NCBI GenBank assembly: GCA_018672145.1
Contig: JABHGH010000122.1
Span: 1 to 5,109, forward strand
From: Flavobacteriaceae bacterium
GTDB taxonomy: Bacteria > Bacteroidota > Bacteroidia > Flavobacteriales > Flavobacteriaceae
Direction: 5' to 3'
DNA: 5,109 nt
Shown here piece by piece: positions 1-5,109 of the stretch. The notes under the pieces were generated by a model. That model was not told the DNA's origin. It saw nothing but the letters and a program-made list of their open reading frames with translations, and ran no database searches. Position numbers and translations under genes: made by a program. Numbering within the stretch: the stretch's first letter is position 1; every line of letters begins with the position of its first letter.

Positions 1-458
1 ACCTTACCGTCAACGATTTGAAGATCTACAACTCTACTGATTGTGGTGGTTTCGTCCTCGTTTCCAGTGGTGACCAACACGCCAGAAGTTACCCAATTTT
101 CACTTGGGTTTTCCGGGTAGTTAACCTGACCAGACATGGACCAAACGATATCCCATTTTGCAATGCTATTGTTGTCCATAAACTCTTGACCCAGCTCAAG
201 GTGCTCCTGTCTGCTCGTTATTGTTTTTCCACTTGGCGTGTAGAACAAAACATCGTCGTGTTCCATATCATATACCGCTTGTAAGTCTTTGTTGTTATAG
301 GCATCAAAAAATGCTTTCACAACCTCTAAAGAGCTTATATCGCCAACGGTAATGTCGTAAGAAGTGTCGTTGTCATTTTCGTATCCAATCTTCGTGTTGG
401 TGTTTTCTGGCATTGTACATCCAATTACCAAAAGGGATACTAAGAGTAGTTTTTTCAT
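1..458 (-). CDS. NTF2/SnoaL-like lipoprotein, 3' end cut by window edge
   Basis: The reading frame runs from ATG at 458-456 to the window edge with 152 codons and no stop, so the C-terminus is missing. The N-terminus MKKLLLVSLLVIGC is a lipoprotein signal: two lysines, a hydrophobic stretch and lipobox V-I-G-C with Cys14 as the expected lipidated residue. After an acidic linker (about residues 15-42), residues 43 onward fit the NTF2-like/SnoaL fold: an N-terminal helix (EVVKAFFDAYNNKDLQAVY), the usual DDVLFYTPSG strand and turn, then alternating strands with WDIVWSMSG and GVLVTTGN. Comparison with the next lipoprotein suggests that only about 15-20 residues lie outside the window. Family members include small enzymes, immunity proteins and pure binding modules; no substrate can be inferred. 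The start is supported by the signal peptide. No Shine-Dalgarno sequence is visible, only an A-rich leader (ACAATACAAAACA), as is normal for Bacteroidota. It probably shares a locus with the lipoprotein at 553-1029. Confidence 0.85.
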   Translation of the reverse strand, partial: MKKLLLVSLLVIGCTMPENTNTKIGYENDNDTSYDITVGDISSLEVVKAFFDAYNNKDLQAVYDMEHDDVLFYTPSGKTITSRQEHLELGQEFMDNNSIAKWDIVWSMSGQVNYPENPSENWVTSGVLVTTGNEDETTTISRVVDLQIVDGK

Positions 459-506
459 TGTTTTGTATTGTTTTCGTGATGATATAGATGTTCTATTTCA
501 ATACAG

Positions 507-528
507 AGGGAGGCCAAAATGCCTCCCT
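507..528 (-). terminator. Perfect 8-bp hairpin between the two lipoprotein genes (terminator or processing hairpin)
   Basis: Bases 507-514 (AGGGAGGC) pair perfectly with 521-528 (GCCTCCCT) around a 6-base loop. In the direction of the flanking genes it starts 24 nt after the stop of the 158-residue lipoprotein and ends 48 nt before the start of the next. No T-run follows it on the minus strand (the next bases are CTGTATTG), so it is not a canonical intrinsic terminator. It could be a weak terminator, an attenuator setting the ratio of the two genes, or an mRNA-stabilising 3' hairpin. The pairing is certain; the role is inferred. Confidence 0.45.
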
Positions 529-552
529 GCGAATTGAATAAAAAAAGTTGAG

Positions 553-1029
553 TTATTCTGAAACCGCAACAACAGTTCCTGTTGCATCTCCGAAATCACC
601 GCCATTGATAATCATTCCGTTTTCATCAAACGTCATGTAGTGGTAAAAAAGGACTTCAAAGTTTTTCCCAGATGCTGTGTTTTTCCCTTTCCAAGTGCCA
701 TAAGTTCTCACACTACCATTTGGCATGTTGGTTTCAGGGTCAACACCTGGCAAATAGTTTTCTGGCGTGTAGCTGATGTCTTCCATTGCACCAATCCATC
801 CGTTGATATAATCGAGAACATCGGATTTGTTTGTCATAAGTGGCTGACCATAGAAGGCTCCTTGCCATTCAACATCATCGCTTATCATTGCAGCAAGCCC
901 ATCAATATCTTCTGCTTGCCATTTTTCAAACCATGATTTGGCAAGATCGACGTTTCCATCAAAACTTGGATTTGGCTGAGAGCAAGAAACCAATAAGGCT
1001 CCCACGAATAGTATTATTAATTTTTTCAT
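553..1029 (-). CDS. NTF2/SnoaL-like lipoprotein, complete
   Basis: This is a complete 158-residue protein with ATG at 1029-1027 and TAA at 555-553. MKKLIILFVGALLVSC is a clear lipoprotein signal with lipobox L-V-S-C; Cys16 is the expected lipidation site, so the mature protein sits in the envelope. No acidic lipoprotein export signal follows the Cys (SQPNPS). Residues 26-145 have the NTF2-like/SnoaL layout: helix VDLAKSWFEKWQAEDIDGLAAM, then the SDDVEWQGAFYG turn, a second helix (KSDVLDYINGWIGAM), and three late strands including SVRTYGTWKG, FEVLFYHYMTFDENGMI and INGGDFGD. The DENGMI turn is typical of the last strands of this fold. The layout matches the lipoprotein downstream, although identity is low, so an old duplication is likely. 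Catalytic activity cannot be read from the sequence. The start lies just after an A/T-rich leader without a Shine-Dalgarno site. Confidence 0.9.
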   Translation of the reverse strand: MKKLIILFVGALLVSCSQPNPSFDGNVDLAKSWFEKWQAEDIDGLAAMISDDVEWQGAFYGQPLMTNKSDVLDYINGWIGAMEDISYTPENYLPGVDPETNMPNGSVRTYGTWKGKNTASGKNFEVLFYHYMTFDENGMIINGGDFGDATGTVVAVSE

Positions 1030-1372
1030 TTTTATGTATTTAGTTGCCTCTAAGGTAAAAAAAACAATGGAAATCTATGTTTGTGTTGGCGATCGTTTTT
1101 TTTGTAAAATCAATACAAGTAAAAAACAAAAAATGAAGAAGTCGTTCAAACATTTTATGAGCCATTATGCGGCTACGATGGGGTGCCATATTACAATGAA
1201 TATTATATAAGTTTAGCTAGAGAGTACTTTGATTAGACAGCCTTTTTTGAAAACAGTAGGAAAGGTGCTTAGACTATACTTTCATAAAATAGCATTCTTG
1301 CAGAAAAGTGGGTTTAAATACGAGTCGTAACAACCCATTTGAGGTGATTGGCACGAATTAAATCTTTACAAT
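1030..1372. other. Gene-poor spacer between the ABC-F and lipoprotein genes
   Basis: These 343 bases hold no convincing intact gene on either strand. The part next to the lipoprotein (1030-1132) is A/T-rich and should contain its promoter, but no clear TTG / TAnnTTTG pair stands out. A minus-strand 49-codon frame (1189-1040) and a 25-codon plus-strand frame (1133-1210) exist but do not look protein-like. A weak all-A/T inverted repeat (1357-1363 with 1371-1377) overlaps the stop of the ABC-F gene, and a 6-bp stem (1309-1314 with 1332-1337) lies just beyond it. Neither is followed by a T-run on the minus strand, so neither is claimed as a terminator. Confidence 0.5.
1123..1236 (+). pseudogene. 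Possible decayed 3' end of an unidentified gene
   Basis: The plus-strand frame between a TAA (1120-1122) and a TAG (1234-1236) reads as 37 residues with protein-like composition: EEVVQTFYEPLCGYDGVPYY followed by NEYYISLAREYFD and the stop. It has no start codon. Alternation of aromatic, charged and Gly-Asp-Gly residues is more protein-like than the other five frames here. The same frame continues past the TAG with short protein-like pieces (AFFENSRKGA, NSILAEKWV) broken by further stops, as expected for a gene remnant. I do not recognise the family. It could also be chance; the length is too short to be sure. Confidence 0.25.
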
Positions 1373-3268
1373 TTAATGTTCATAGTTTTCCAAGTCTAAA
1401 AGAACTGCTTCCCATGTGTTTATCGTTTCTGACAGGGTGTCTTTGGCCTTGTTATAATCGTCAAAAAAGGCTGATGTTAGGGTGTCGTATTCCGTAGCTA
1501 TACGTACATCTTTTTCCTTTATTTCGGCTTCGAGAGATGAAATTTTTCGTTCAATTGTGCTGACCTTGTTTTTGAGTTGGCTGTATGCTTTTGATTGTCT
1601 GGGAGCCGGCGTTTTGGTTTTGGTCTTCTCGCGTACAGGCTTTGCGAGCGTGTCGAGTGATTCTGATCCCTTGTGCACAAGGTACTGATCGATATCGCCA
1701 ATAAAGACCTTCACTTGCTTGTCGCTAAATGCATATACTTTGTCTGCCAGCCCTTGAAGAAACTCACGGTCGTGAGATACCAAGATTAACGTGCCTTCAT
1801 AAACACTAAGCGCTTCTTTTAATACATTTTTAGACTGAATGTCCAAGTGGTTGGTGGGTTCGTCCATGACAAGCACATTAAAGGGCTGTAACATCAGCTT
1901 ACAAAGTGCCAATCGATTTCGTTCTCCACCAGAAAGCACCCTAACCTTTTTGTCAACGGCCTCTCCTCTAAACAAAAAAGCCCCCAAATAGTCTCTAACC
2001 TTGGATCGGTTTGTTTCATTTGAACTGGCGATAGCTGCTTCTAATACTGTTTCTTTTCCATTGAGTTGGTCTGCTTGGTTTTGGGCAAAATAACCCAACA
2101 AAACATTGTGTCCTAGAGAACAGCTGCCGTTGTAGTCCAATTCACGTACAATGGCCTTGGCCAAAGTACTCTTTCCCTGCCCATTCTGACCGACAAAGGC
2201 AATTTTATCTCCTCTTTCTACGGTCATATTTACGTGTTTAAGCACTTCTTTAGGGCCATAAGACTTGCTGAGATCTTCAACATTAATCACCACCTTCCCT
2301 GGGCGAATTGCAGCAGGAAAGCGCACTTTCATTGTTTGGGTTTCTTCGGCATCGACTTCGATACGTTCAATTTTGTCTAATCTTTTGGCTAACGATTGCG
2401 CCATACTTGCCTTAGAAGCCTTAGCTCGAAAACGATCGATCAGTTGTTCGGTTCGTGCAATTTCTTTGGCTTGGTTTTTTTGAGTGGCACGTTGTTGGGT
2501 ACGTATTTCGTCTCGAAGCAATAAAAACTGCGAATAGGGCTTTTTAAAATCGTATAGGCGTTGGGACGAAATCTCCATCGTTCGGTTGGTAACATTATCC
2601 AAAAACATCTTGTCGTGAGAAACCAACAACAAACCCCCTTTAAATTTTTTTAAAAACCCTTCAAACCACAAAATCGACTCAATATCCAAATGATTTGTAG
2701 GCTCATCGAGAAGCAATAAATCGTTCTCTTGTAATAGGAGTTTGGCAAGCTCAATACGCATCCGCCAACCTCCTGAGAAACTCGAGGTCTGTTGGTCGAG
2801 ATCTGCTGTTTTAAAACCCAACCCCAATAATATTTTTTCGGCATCCCCTTCAAAAGTATAACCGCCCAGTTGTTGAAACTGCTCACTATATTCACTCACC
2901 TTGTGTAATAGAGCATTATAATCTTCACTTTCGTAATCTGTTCGTGTATTGAGTTCCTGATTGATTTGAGCAATGCTTTTTTCAAGACTCAATAGTTTTG
3001 GAAATGCCGAACGGGCTTCCTCACGTACTGTACGGCCAACCACAAAATCGATATCCTGCCGTAGAAATCCAATTTGCAAAGCTTTTTCTGTTGCAACCTG
3101 CCCAGAATCCACAGCAAGATCGCCAGCAATTATTTTAAGTAAAGTCGATTTACCCGCCCCATTCTTTCCGATTAGCCCTACCCGATCTCCTGACCCCAAG
3201 CGAAAAGAGAGGTCTTCAAAAAGAGGAGTGCCACCAAAAAAGAGACTTAGTTTATGGACATTAAGCAT
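1373..3268 (-). CDS. ABC-F family ATPase (YheS/YdiF-like ribosome-associated factor)
   Basis: This soluble 631-residue protein has two ABC ATPase domains and no membrane segment, which is the ABC-F plan. Domain 1 has Walker A GKNGAGKST (34-42), signature SGG (165-167), Walker B plus catalytic Glu in DEPTNHLD (188-195) and the H-loop SHD (217-219). A charged helical linker (about 235-320, including RFRAKASKASMAQSLAKR) is the P-site tRNA-interaction motif that defines the class. Domain 2 has GQNGQGKST (360-368), LSGGER (445-450), DEPTNHLD (469-476) and SHD (498-500). The C-terminus (about 560-630) is a predicted coiled coil, as in Uup and YheS/YdiF-type members. All catalytic residues are intact. 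The family binds the ribosomal E site and rescues or regulates stalled translation; some members give antibiotic protection, but nothing here shows that. I chose ATG 3268-3266 (MLNVHKLSLFFGG), the usual family start, over an in-frame TTG at 3298 that would add ten residues. A candidate promoter also overlaps that TTG. Confidence 0.95.
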   Translation of the reverse strand: MLNVHKLSLFFGGTPLFEDLSFRLGSGDRVGLIGKNGAGKSTLLKIIAGDLAVDSGQVATEKALQIGFLRQDIDFVVGRTVREEARSAFPKLLSLEKSIAQINQELNTRTDYESEDYNALLHKVSEYSEQFQQLGGYTFEGDAEKILLGLGFKTADLDQQTSSFSGGWRMRIELAKLLLQENDLLLLDEPTNHLDIESILWFEGFLKKFKGGLLLVSHDKMFLDNVTNRTMEISSQRLYDFKKPYSQFLLLRDEIRTQQRATQKNQAKEIARTEQLIDRFRAKASKASMAQSLAKRLDKIERIEVDAEETQTMKVRFPAAIRPGKVVINVEDLSKSYGPKEVLKHVNMTVERGDKIAFVGQNGQGKSTLAKAIVRELDYNGSCSLGHNVLLGYFAQNQADQLNGKETVLEAAIASSNETNRSKVRDYLGAFLFRGEAVDKKVRVLSGGERNRLALCKLMLQPFNVLVMDEPTNHLDIQSKNVLKEALSVYEGTLILVSHDREFLQGLADKVYAFSDKQVKVFIGDIDQYLVHKGSESLDTLAKPVREKTKTKTPAPRQSKAYSQLKNKVSTIERKISSLEAEIKEKDVRIATEYDTLTSAFFDDYNKAKDTLSETINTWEAVLLDLENYEH

Positions 3269-3295
3269 TGCGTGTATGGGTTGTTTTTTGTTTGC

Positions 3296-3303
3296 CAAAA
3301 ATA
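3296..3303 (-). promoter_or_regulatory. Candidate Bacteroidota -7 promoter element for the ABC-F gene
   Basis: Read on the minus strand these bases are TATTTTTG, an exact match to the Bacteroidota -7 consensus TAnnTTTG. It lies 27 bases before the chosen ATG at 3268, which would give a short leader of about 20 nt. No good TTG -33 box is found at the expected distance, so the call is tentative: in A/T-rich DNA an 8-base match with two free positions can occur by chance. If real, the TTG at 3298-3296 could not be the translation start. Confidence 0.3.
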
Positions 3304-3304
3304 A

Positions 3305-3472
3305 CAGATTTATTCATCCCAGCGTGAGCTAGGGCACTTAATTGTGGAGAAGAAGATAACATGGTCATATACAAGCTCCAAAGGACTATGGGGCACTTTA
3401 TATGTTTCGCTTACCTACTTAATAGGTTTAGAAGTAGCTGTACAAAATAAAGAGGATATCCCTATGGTTTAA
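3305..3472 (+). pseudogene. Plus-strand coding-like tail ending in KEDIPMV, no start codon
   Basis: After a TAA at 3302-3304 the plus strand is open for 55 codons up to TAA 3470-3472. The translation looks like a real protein end: QRELGHLIVEKKITWSYTSS, then KGLWGTLYVSLTYLIGLEVA with a hydrophobic stretch, then VQNKEDIPMV. No ATG, GTG or TTG start with an upstream frame fits a whole gene, and the left end runs into the ABC-F gene on the opposite strand. It is therefore best seen as the 3' remnant of a lost gene, filling most of the ABC-F/PAQR intergenic gap. The final seven codons recur at 4162-4182. I do not recognise the protein. It overlaps the stop of the PAQR gene by three to four bases. 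Confidence 0.35.
3449..3472 (+). repeat. 24-bp direct repeat, copy 1
   Basis: These 24 bases match 4159-4182 at 22 positions. The shared core is GATATMCCTATGGTTTAA, preceded by AAAGAR. Read as plus-strand codons it gives K-E-D-I-P-M-V-stop, and both mismatches (GAG/GAA and ATC/ATA) are third-position silent changes. On the minus strand the TTA at 3469-3471 is the stop of the PAQR gene. Flanking sequence on both sides is unlike that of copy 2. Confidence 0.8.
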
Positions 3473-4107
3473 ATTACATAAAAAAATATCATAAAGTAGT
3501 GTAATACAGAACCTGTTAACACAAATAGGTGCCAAATTGAATGGAAATATTTTATCTCACTAAAAGCATAGAATATAACCCCAAAAGTGTAAGAAACTCC
3601 GCCGATTATAAGCAATAATTTAGCATTATAATCTATCAATCTAAATAGAGAATTAATATCAAAAATTATTAACCAACCCATCGCTAAGTATAACAATAGA
3701 GATATAAATTCATACTTGCCTGTAAAGAAGATTTTTTTTAAAGTTCCTATTAACGATAACGTGAGCACAGCGATAAAAATATTTATGCCTGAGTAGTCAT
3801 ATAGAGTTATTAAGCATACCGGTGCATATGAACCCAAAATGAGATAATATATGCTTATGTGGTCAAGTACCTGAAACCTCTTTTTGAGCTTGTCGTTTAG
3901 AACAAAATGATATATAGTTGACGTTGAATATACAGCCAATAAACCAAAAGAGAATAATATGACTGAGAGCGTACTAAGGACTGTGATGTTATTGTCAAAA
4001 TAAAATAAAAAGGGTATCCCAATCATTGACATAATAACTCCTAAAAAATGAGTTAAAACATTCCACCATTCTTCGTTTTTGAAGTCTTTAAGGCTAATTA
4101 CTTGCAC
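3469..4107 (-). CDS. trhA: PAQR / hemolysin III family membrane protein
   Basis: This 212-residue protein has seven hydrophobic segments (roughly 18-37, 42-69, 83-103, 108-127, 133-150, 160-183 and 190-211). It carries all the family motifs: E-x-x-N-x-x-x-H near the N-terminus (E13/N16/H20), S-x-x-x-H in STIYH (S63-H67), LDHISIYYLILGSYAPV (81-97), and the C-terminal H-x-x-x-H in HSIWH (H189, H193) with a further His203. The conserved Ser, Asp and three His form the zinc/metal site seen in adiponectin-receptor relatives, so the fold should be functional. Bacterial members (TrhA/YqfA, older name hemolysin III) are linked to membrane lipid homeostasis; true haemolysis is doubtful. Length is normal for the family. 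The start is GTG at 4107-4105, because a TAG lies two codons upstream and the next ATG would remove the E-N-H motif. The gene is notably A/T-rich against the ABC-F gene. Its stop lies inside a 24-bp repeat. Confidence 0.88.
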   Translation of the reverse strand: MQVISLKDFKNEEWWNVLTHFLGVIMSMIGIPFLFYFDNNITVLSTLSVILFSFGLLAVYSTSTIYHFVLNDKLKKRFQVLDHISIYYLILGSYAPVCLITLYDYSGINIFIAVLTLSLIGTLKKIFFTGKYEFISLLLYLAMGWLIIFDINSLFRLIDYNAKLLLIIGGVSYTFGVIFYAFSEIKYFHSIWHLFVLTGSVLHYFMIFFYVI

Positions 4108-4182
4108 GGCCTAAATCTACAACAATTACCCCATGAAATGAATGATGAAGATTTGGAAAAAGAAGATATACCTATGGTTTAA
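4108..4182 (+). pseudogene. Second plus-strand tail ending in KEDIPMV
   Basis: The gap between the PAQR and T9SS genes reads on the plus strand as LNLQQLPHEMNDEDLEKEDI followed by PMV and TAA (from 4111 to 4182). It is a strongly acidic, protein-like end. The frame continues leftward into the antisense of the PAQR gene, so the true boundary is probably near 4108. Only the last seven codons match the tail at 3452-3472; the codons before that differ completely. An internal ATG (4138-4140) could begin a 14-residue peptide, but that is unlikely to be a gene. Interpreted as the 3' remnant of a gene lost when the neighbouring minus-strand gene arrived; the family is unknown. Confidence 0.3.
4159..4182 (+). 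repeat. 24-bp direct repeat, copy 2
   Basis: This is the partner of 3449-3472, 710 bp away in the same orientation, with two silent differences in the plus-strand KEDIPMV-stop frame. The TTA at 4179-4181 provides the stop of the minus-strand T9SS gene, the same phase as in copy 1. The pair brackets the PAQR gene. Confidence 0.8.
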
Positions 4183-4907
4183 TTCTTAACCACTCTATAA
4201 CTCACTTCTTCATTCTCTACTTTATCAAGTGCTTTGACGATGTAAGTAGCAGACGATAGATGCGACATATCAATCGTGTTTCCTGTAAGCGCCATTACTT
4301 TGTTCCCTGCCATATCGTATACTTCTATATCGTAATCTTTATCGCTGTTTAGTGCTAATAGGGATGATGTTGGGTTGGGGTAAAAATGAATGTTTTCGAA
4401 CTGTGGATGCACTGTAAAAGAGAGTGAATTATTGATTGATGTTATATCCATTTCAATTGCAATAAGGAAATGAATGGTTTTATATTTATCATTTTCATCA
4501 ATTACACCATCACCATTCGTATCATTATCAAGCTCATCAAATACGCCATCGTCATTATAATCACAACAAAAGGAGGATGTTGAATTCAGCTCAACGTCTG
4601 TTTGATTAGGAATTACTCCAAATCCATATGAACTTTCATTGAAATCAACAGTATTAAATTGAAGTAAATACCAAAACTTATCGTTTGGAACTGTTATTGT
4701 CGTAGGTGATCCATCAATTTCATCAACAACAAAAATAAAATTGAAGTTAGAGCTTGAAAAATCTAACAATACTCCTGAAAAAAATTCAGAATGTCCTTTG
4801 ACTGAGTATCCACCACCTATTAATCCCCTTCCGTAAGAGTCAAAAAGTAAATTACGATTAGAGCCATTAATGCTATATACATTAAAACTACTCTCCTTAC
4901 CAATCAT
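4179..4907 (-). CDS. T9SS-sorted protein with EF-hand-like loops, probably 5'-truncated
   Basis: From ATG 4907-4905 this gives 242 residues. Residues 1-110 are beta-rich and unidentified. Residues 116-127 (DYNDDGVFDELD) and 129-140 (DTNGDGVIDEND) are two tandem 12-residue EF-hand/dockerin-like calcium loops with D/N/D at positions 1, 3 and 5, a pattern common in extracellular proteins. Residues 175-242 are a type A T9SS sorting domain: FYPNPTSS, IEVYDMAGNKVM, IDMSHLSSATYIVKA and a final YRVVKN. Such proteins cross the inner membrane by Sec and the outer membrane by T9SS, where the domain is removed. However, no signal peptide precedes it. The frame stays open and protein-like upstream of the ATG to 5018 (NIFPTEIVEIISIGDGEFYD, then VPQGYVFQP), then meets TGA at 5021-5019 without a start. 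The ATG is therefore probably internal, and the gene is likely the 3' fragment of a longer one, or carries a nonsense or frameshift change near 5020. Confidence 0.75.
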   Translation of the reverse strand: MIGKESSFNVYSINGSNRNLLFDSYGRGLIGGGYSVKGHSEFFSGVLLDFSSSNFNFIFVVDEIDGSPTTITVPNDKFWYLLQFNTVDFNESSYGFGVIPNQTDVELNSTSSFCCDYNDDGVFDELDNDTNGDGVIDENDKYKTIHFLIAIEMDITSINNSLSFTVHPQFENIHFYPNPTSSLLALNSDKDYDIEVYDMAGNKVMALTGNTIDMSHLSSATYIVKALDKVENEEVSYRVVKN

Positions 4908-5062
4908 TGGCTGAAAAACATAACCTTGAGGTACATCATAGAACTCTCCATCTCCGATTGAAATTATTTCTACTATTTCTGTAGGGAAAATATTGCCATG
5001 TCCGTTGTTTAACAGAATTCAAGCTATGTGTGATTTGGCACCATAGTTGTGATGATATTGAA

Positions 5063-5109
5063 ATGAAAAAACAATTTTATATTCTCTTATTTTCTGTGTT
5101 CATTTTTTC
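5063..5109 (+). CDS. 5' end of a plus-strand gene with a signal peptide
   Basis: ATG at 5063-5065 opens the frame MKKQFYILLFSVFIF, which runs off the window. Two lysines followed by an unbroken hydrophobic stretch is a classic Sec signal-peptide start, common in Bacteroidota secreted proteins and lipoproteins; the cleavage region is outside the window, so the type is unknown. It is divergent from the truncated T9SS frame. A possible promoter is TTG at 5006-5008 with GTGATTTG (5030-5037) as an imperfect TAnnTTTG, but both lie inside or beside the open T9SS frame and the match is weak. Nothing can be said of its function. Confidence 0.55.
   Translation, partial: MKKQFYILLFSVFIF

Noticed and set aside
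18..284. Plus-strand 88-codon open frame
   Set aside because: It is antisense to the lipoprotein at 1-458, whose signal peptide and NTF2-like pattern are clear; the translation has no recognisable features.
640..1043. Plus-strand open frames over the second lipoprotein
   Set aside because: They are antisense shadows of the complete lipoprotein gene with a proper lipobox, and they overlap each other in different frames.
1040..1189. Minus-strand 49-codon frame ending 10 bases before the second lipoprotein start
   Set aside because: It is rich in Phe, His and Cys from A/T-rich sequence, shows no pattern of a real small protein, and is antisense to a more protein-like frame.
1357..1377. Intrinsic terminator of the ABC-F gene
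   Set aside because: The 7-bp stem is entirely A/T, overlaps the stop codon and lacks a T-run on the minus strand.
1482..3332. Several plus- and minus-strand open frames of 60-119 codons inside the ABC-F gene
   Set aside because: All fall within a gene whose Walker, signature and linker motifs are intact along its whole length.
3349..3366. A third, shorter copy of the repeat (GAAGAAGATAACATGGT)
   Set aside because: It needs a 3-base gap and lies in another plus-strand frame from the KEDIPMV tail; purine-rich matches of this size are expected by chance.
3449..4182. Integron cassette with attC sites
   Set aside because: The repeat end GTTTAA does not fit the GTTRRRY core, there is no paired inverse core or imperfect hairpin, and no integrase is present in the window.

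Overview
The window reads as a piece of a Bacteroidota chromosome, most likely Flavobacteriia. Three things point that way: a C-terminal Por/type IX secretion (T9SS) sorting domain, two short lipoproteins with lipoboxes, and starts preceded by A/T-rich stretches instead of Shine-Dalgarno sequences. A candidate TAnnTTTG -7 promoter element also fits. Nearly everything is on the minus strand, so the biological order runs from high to low coordinates. The one exception is a gene that begins on the plus strand at 5063 and leaves the window.

Layout from low to high coordinates. At 1-458 and 553-1029 are two neighbouring, distantly related NTF2/SnoaL-fold lipoproteins, separated by a short intergenic gap holding a perfect 8-bp hairpin. 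At 1030-1372 is about 340 bp without a convincing gene; it contains one plus-strand stretch that looks like a decayed reading frame. At 1373-3268 is a complete ABC-F ATPase of the YheS/YdiF-like type. At 3469-4107 is a seven-helix PAQR/hemolysin III-type membrane protein. At 4179-4907, with an open frame to 5018, is the C-terminal part of a secreted protein with two EF-hand/dockerin-like calcium loops and a T9SS sorting domain, but no signal peptide.

The genes do not form an obvious pathway. The ABC-F protein is a ribosome-associated housekeeping-type factor. The lipoproteins and the T9SS protein belong to the cell envelope, and the PAQR protein to the inner membrane. The 3473-5020 part is visibly more AT-rich than the ABC-F gene (hand counts on single sample lines: 14 G+C of 60 at 3601-3660 and 19 of 60 at 4681-4740, against 26 of 60 at 2161-2220), which suggests a separate origin.

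The most unusual structure is a 24-bp direct repeat, present at 3449-3472 and 4159-4182, on either side of the PAQR gene. On the plus strand both copies encode the same C-terminal heptapeptide KEDIPMV followed by TAA, and the two differences are synonymous. On the minus strand both copies supply the TAA stop of the adjacent gene at exactly the same position. With the truncated T9SS gene and two short plus-strand coding-like tails, this looks like a rearranged junction where older plus-strand genes were replaced by minus-strand ones. I could not identify the parent family, and I see no complete new system.
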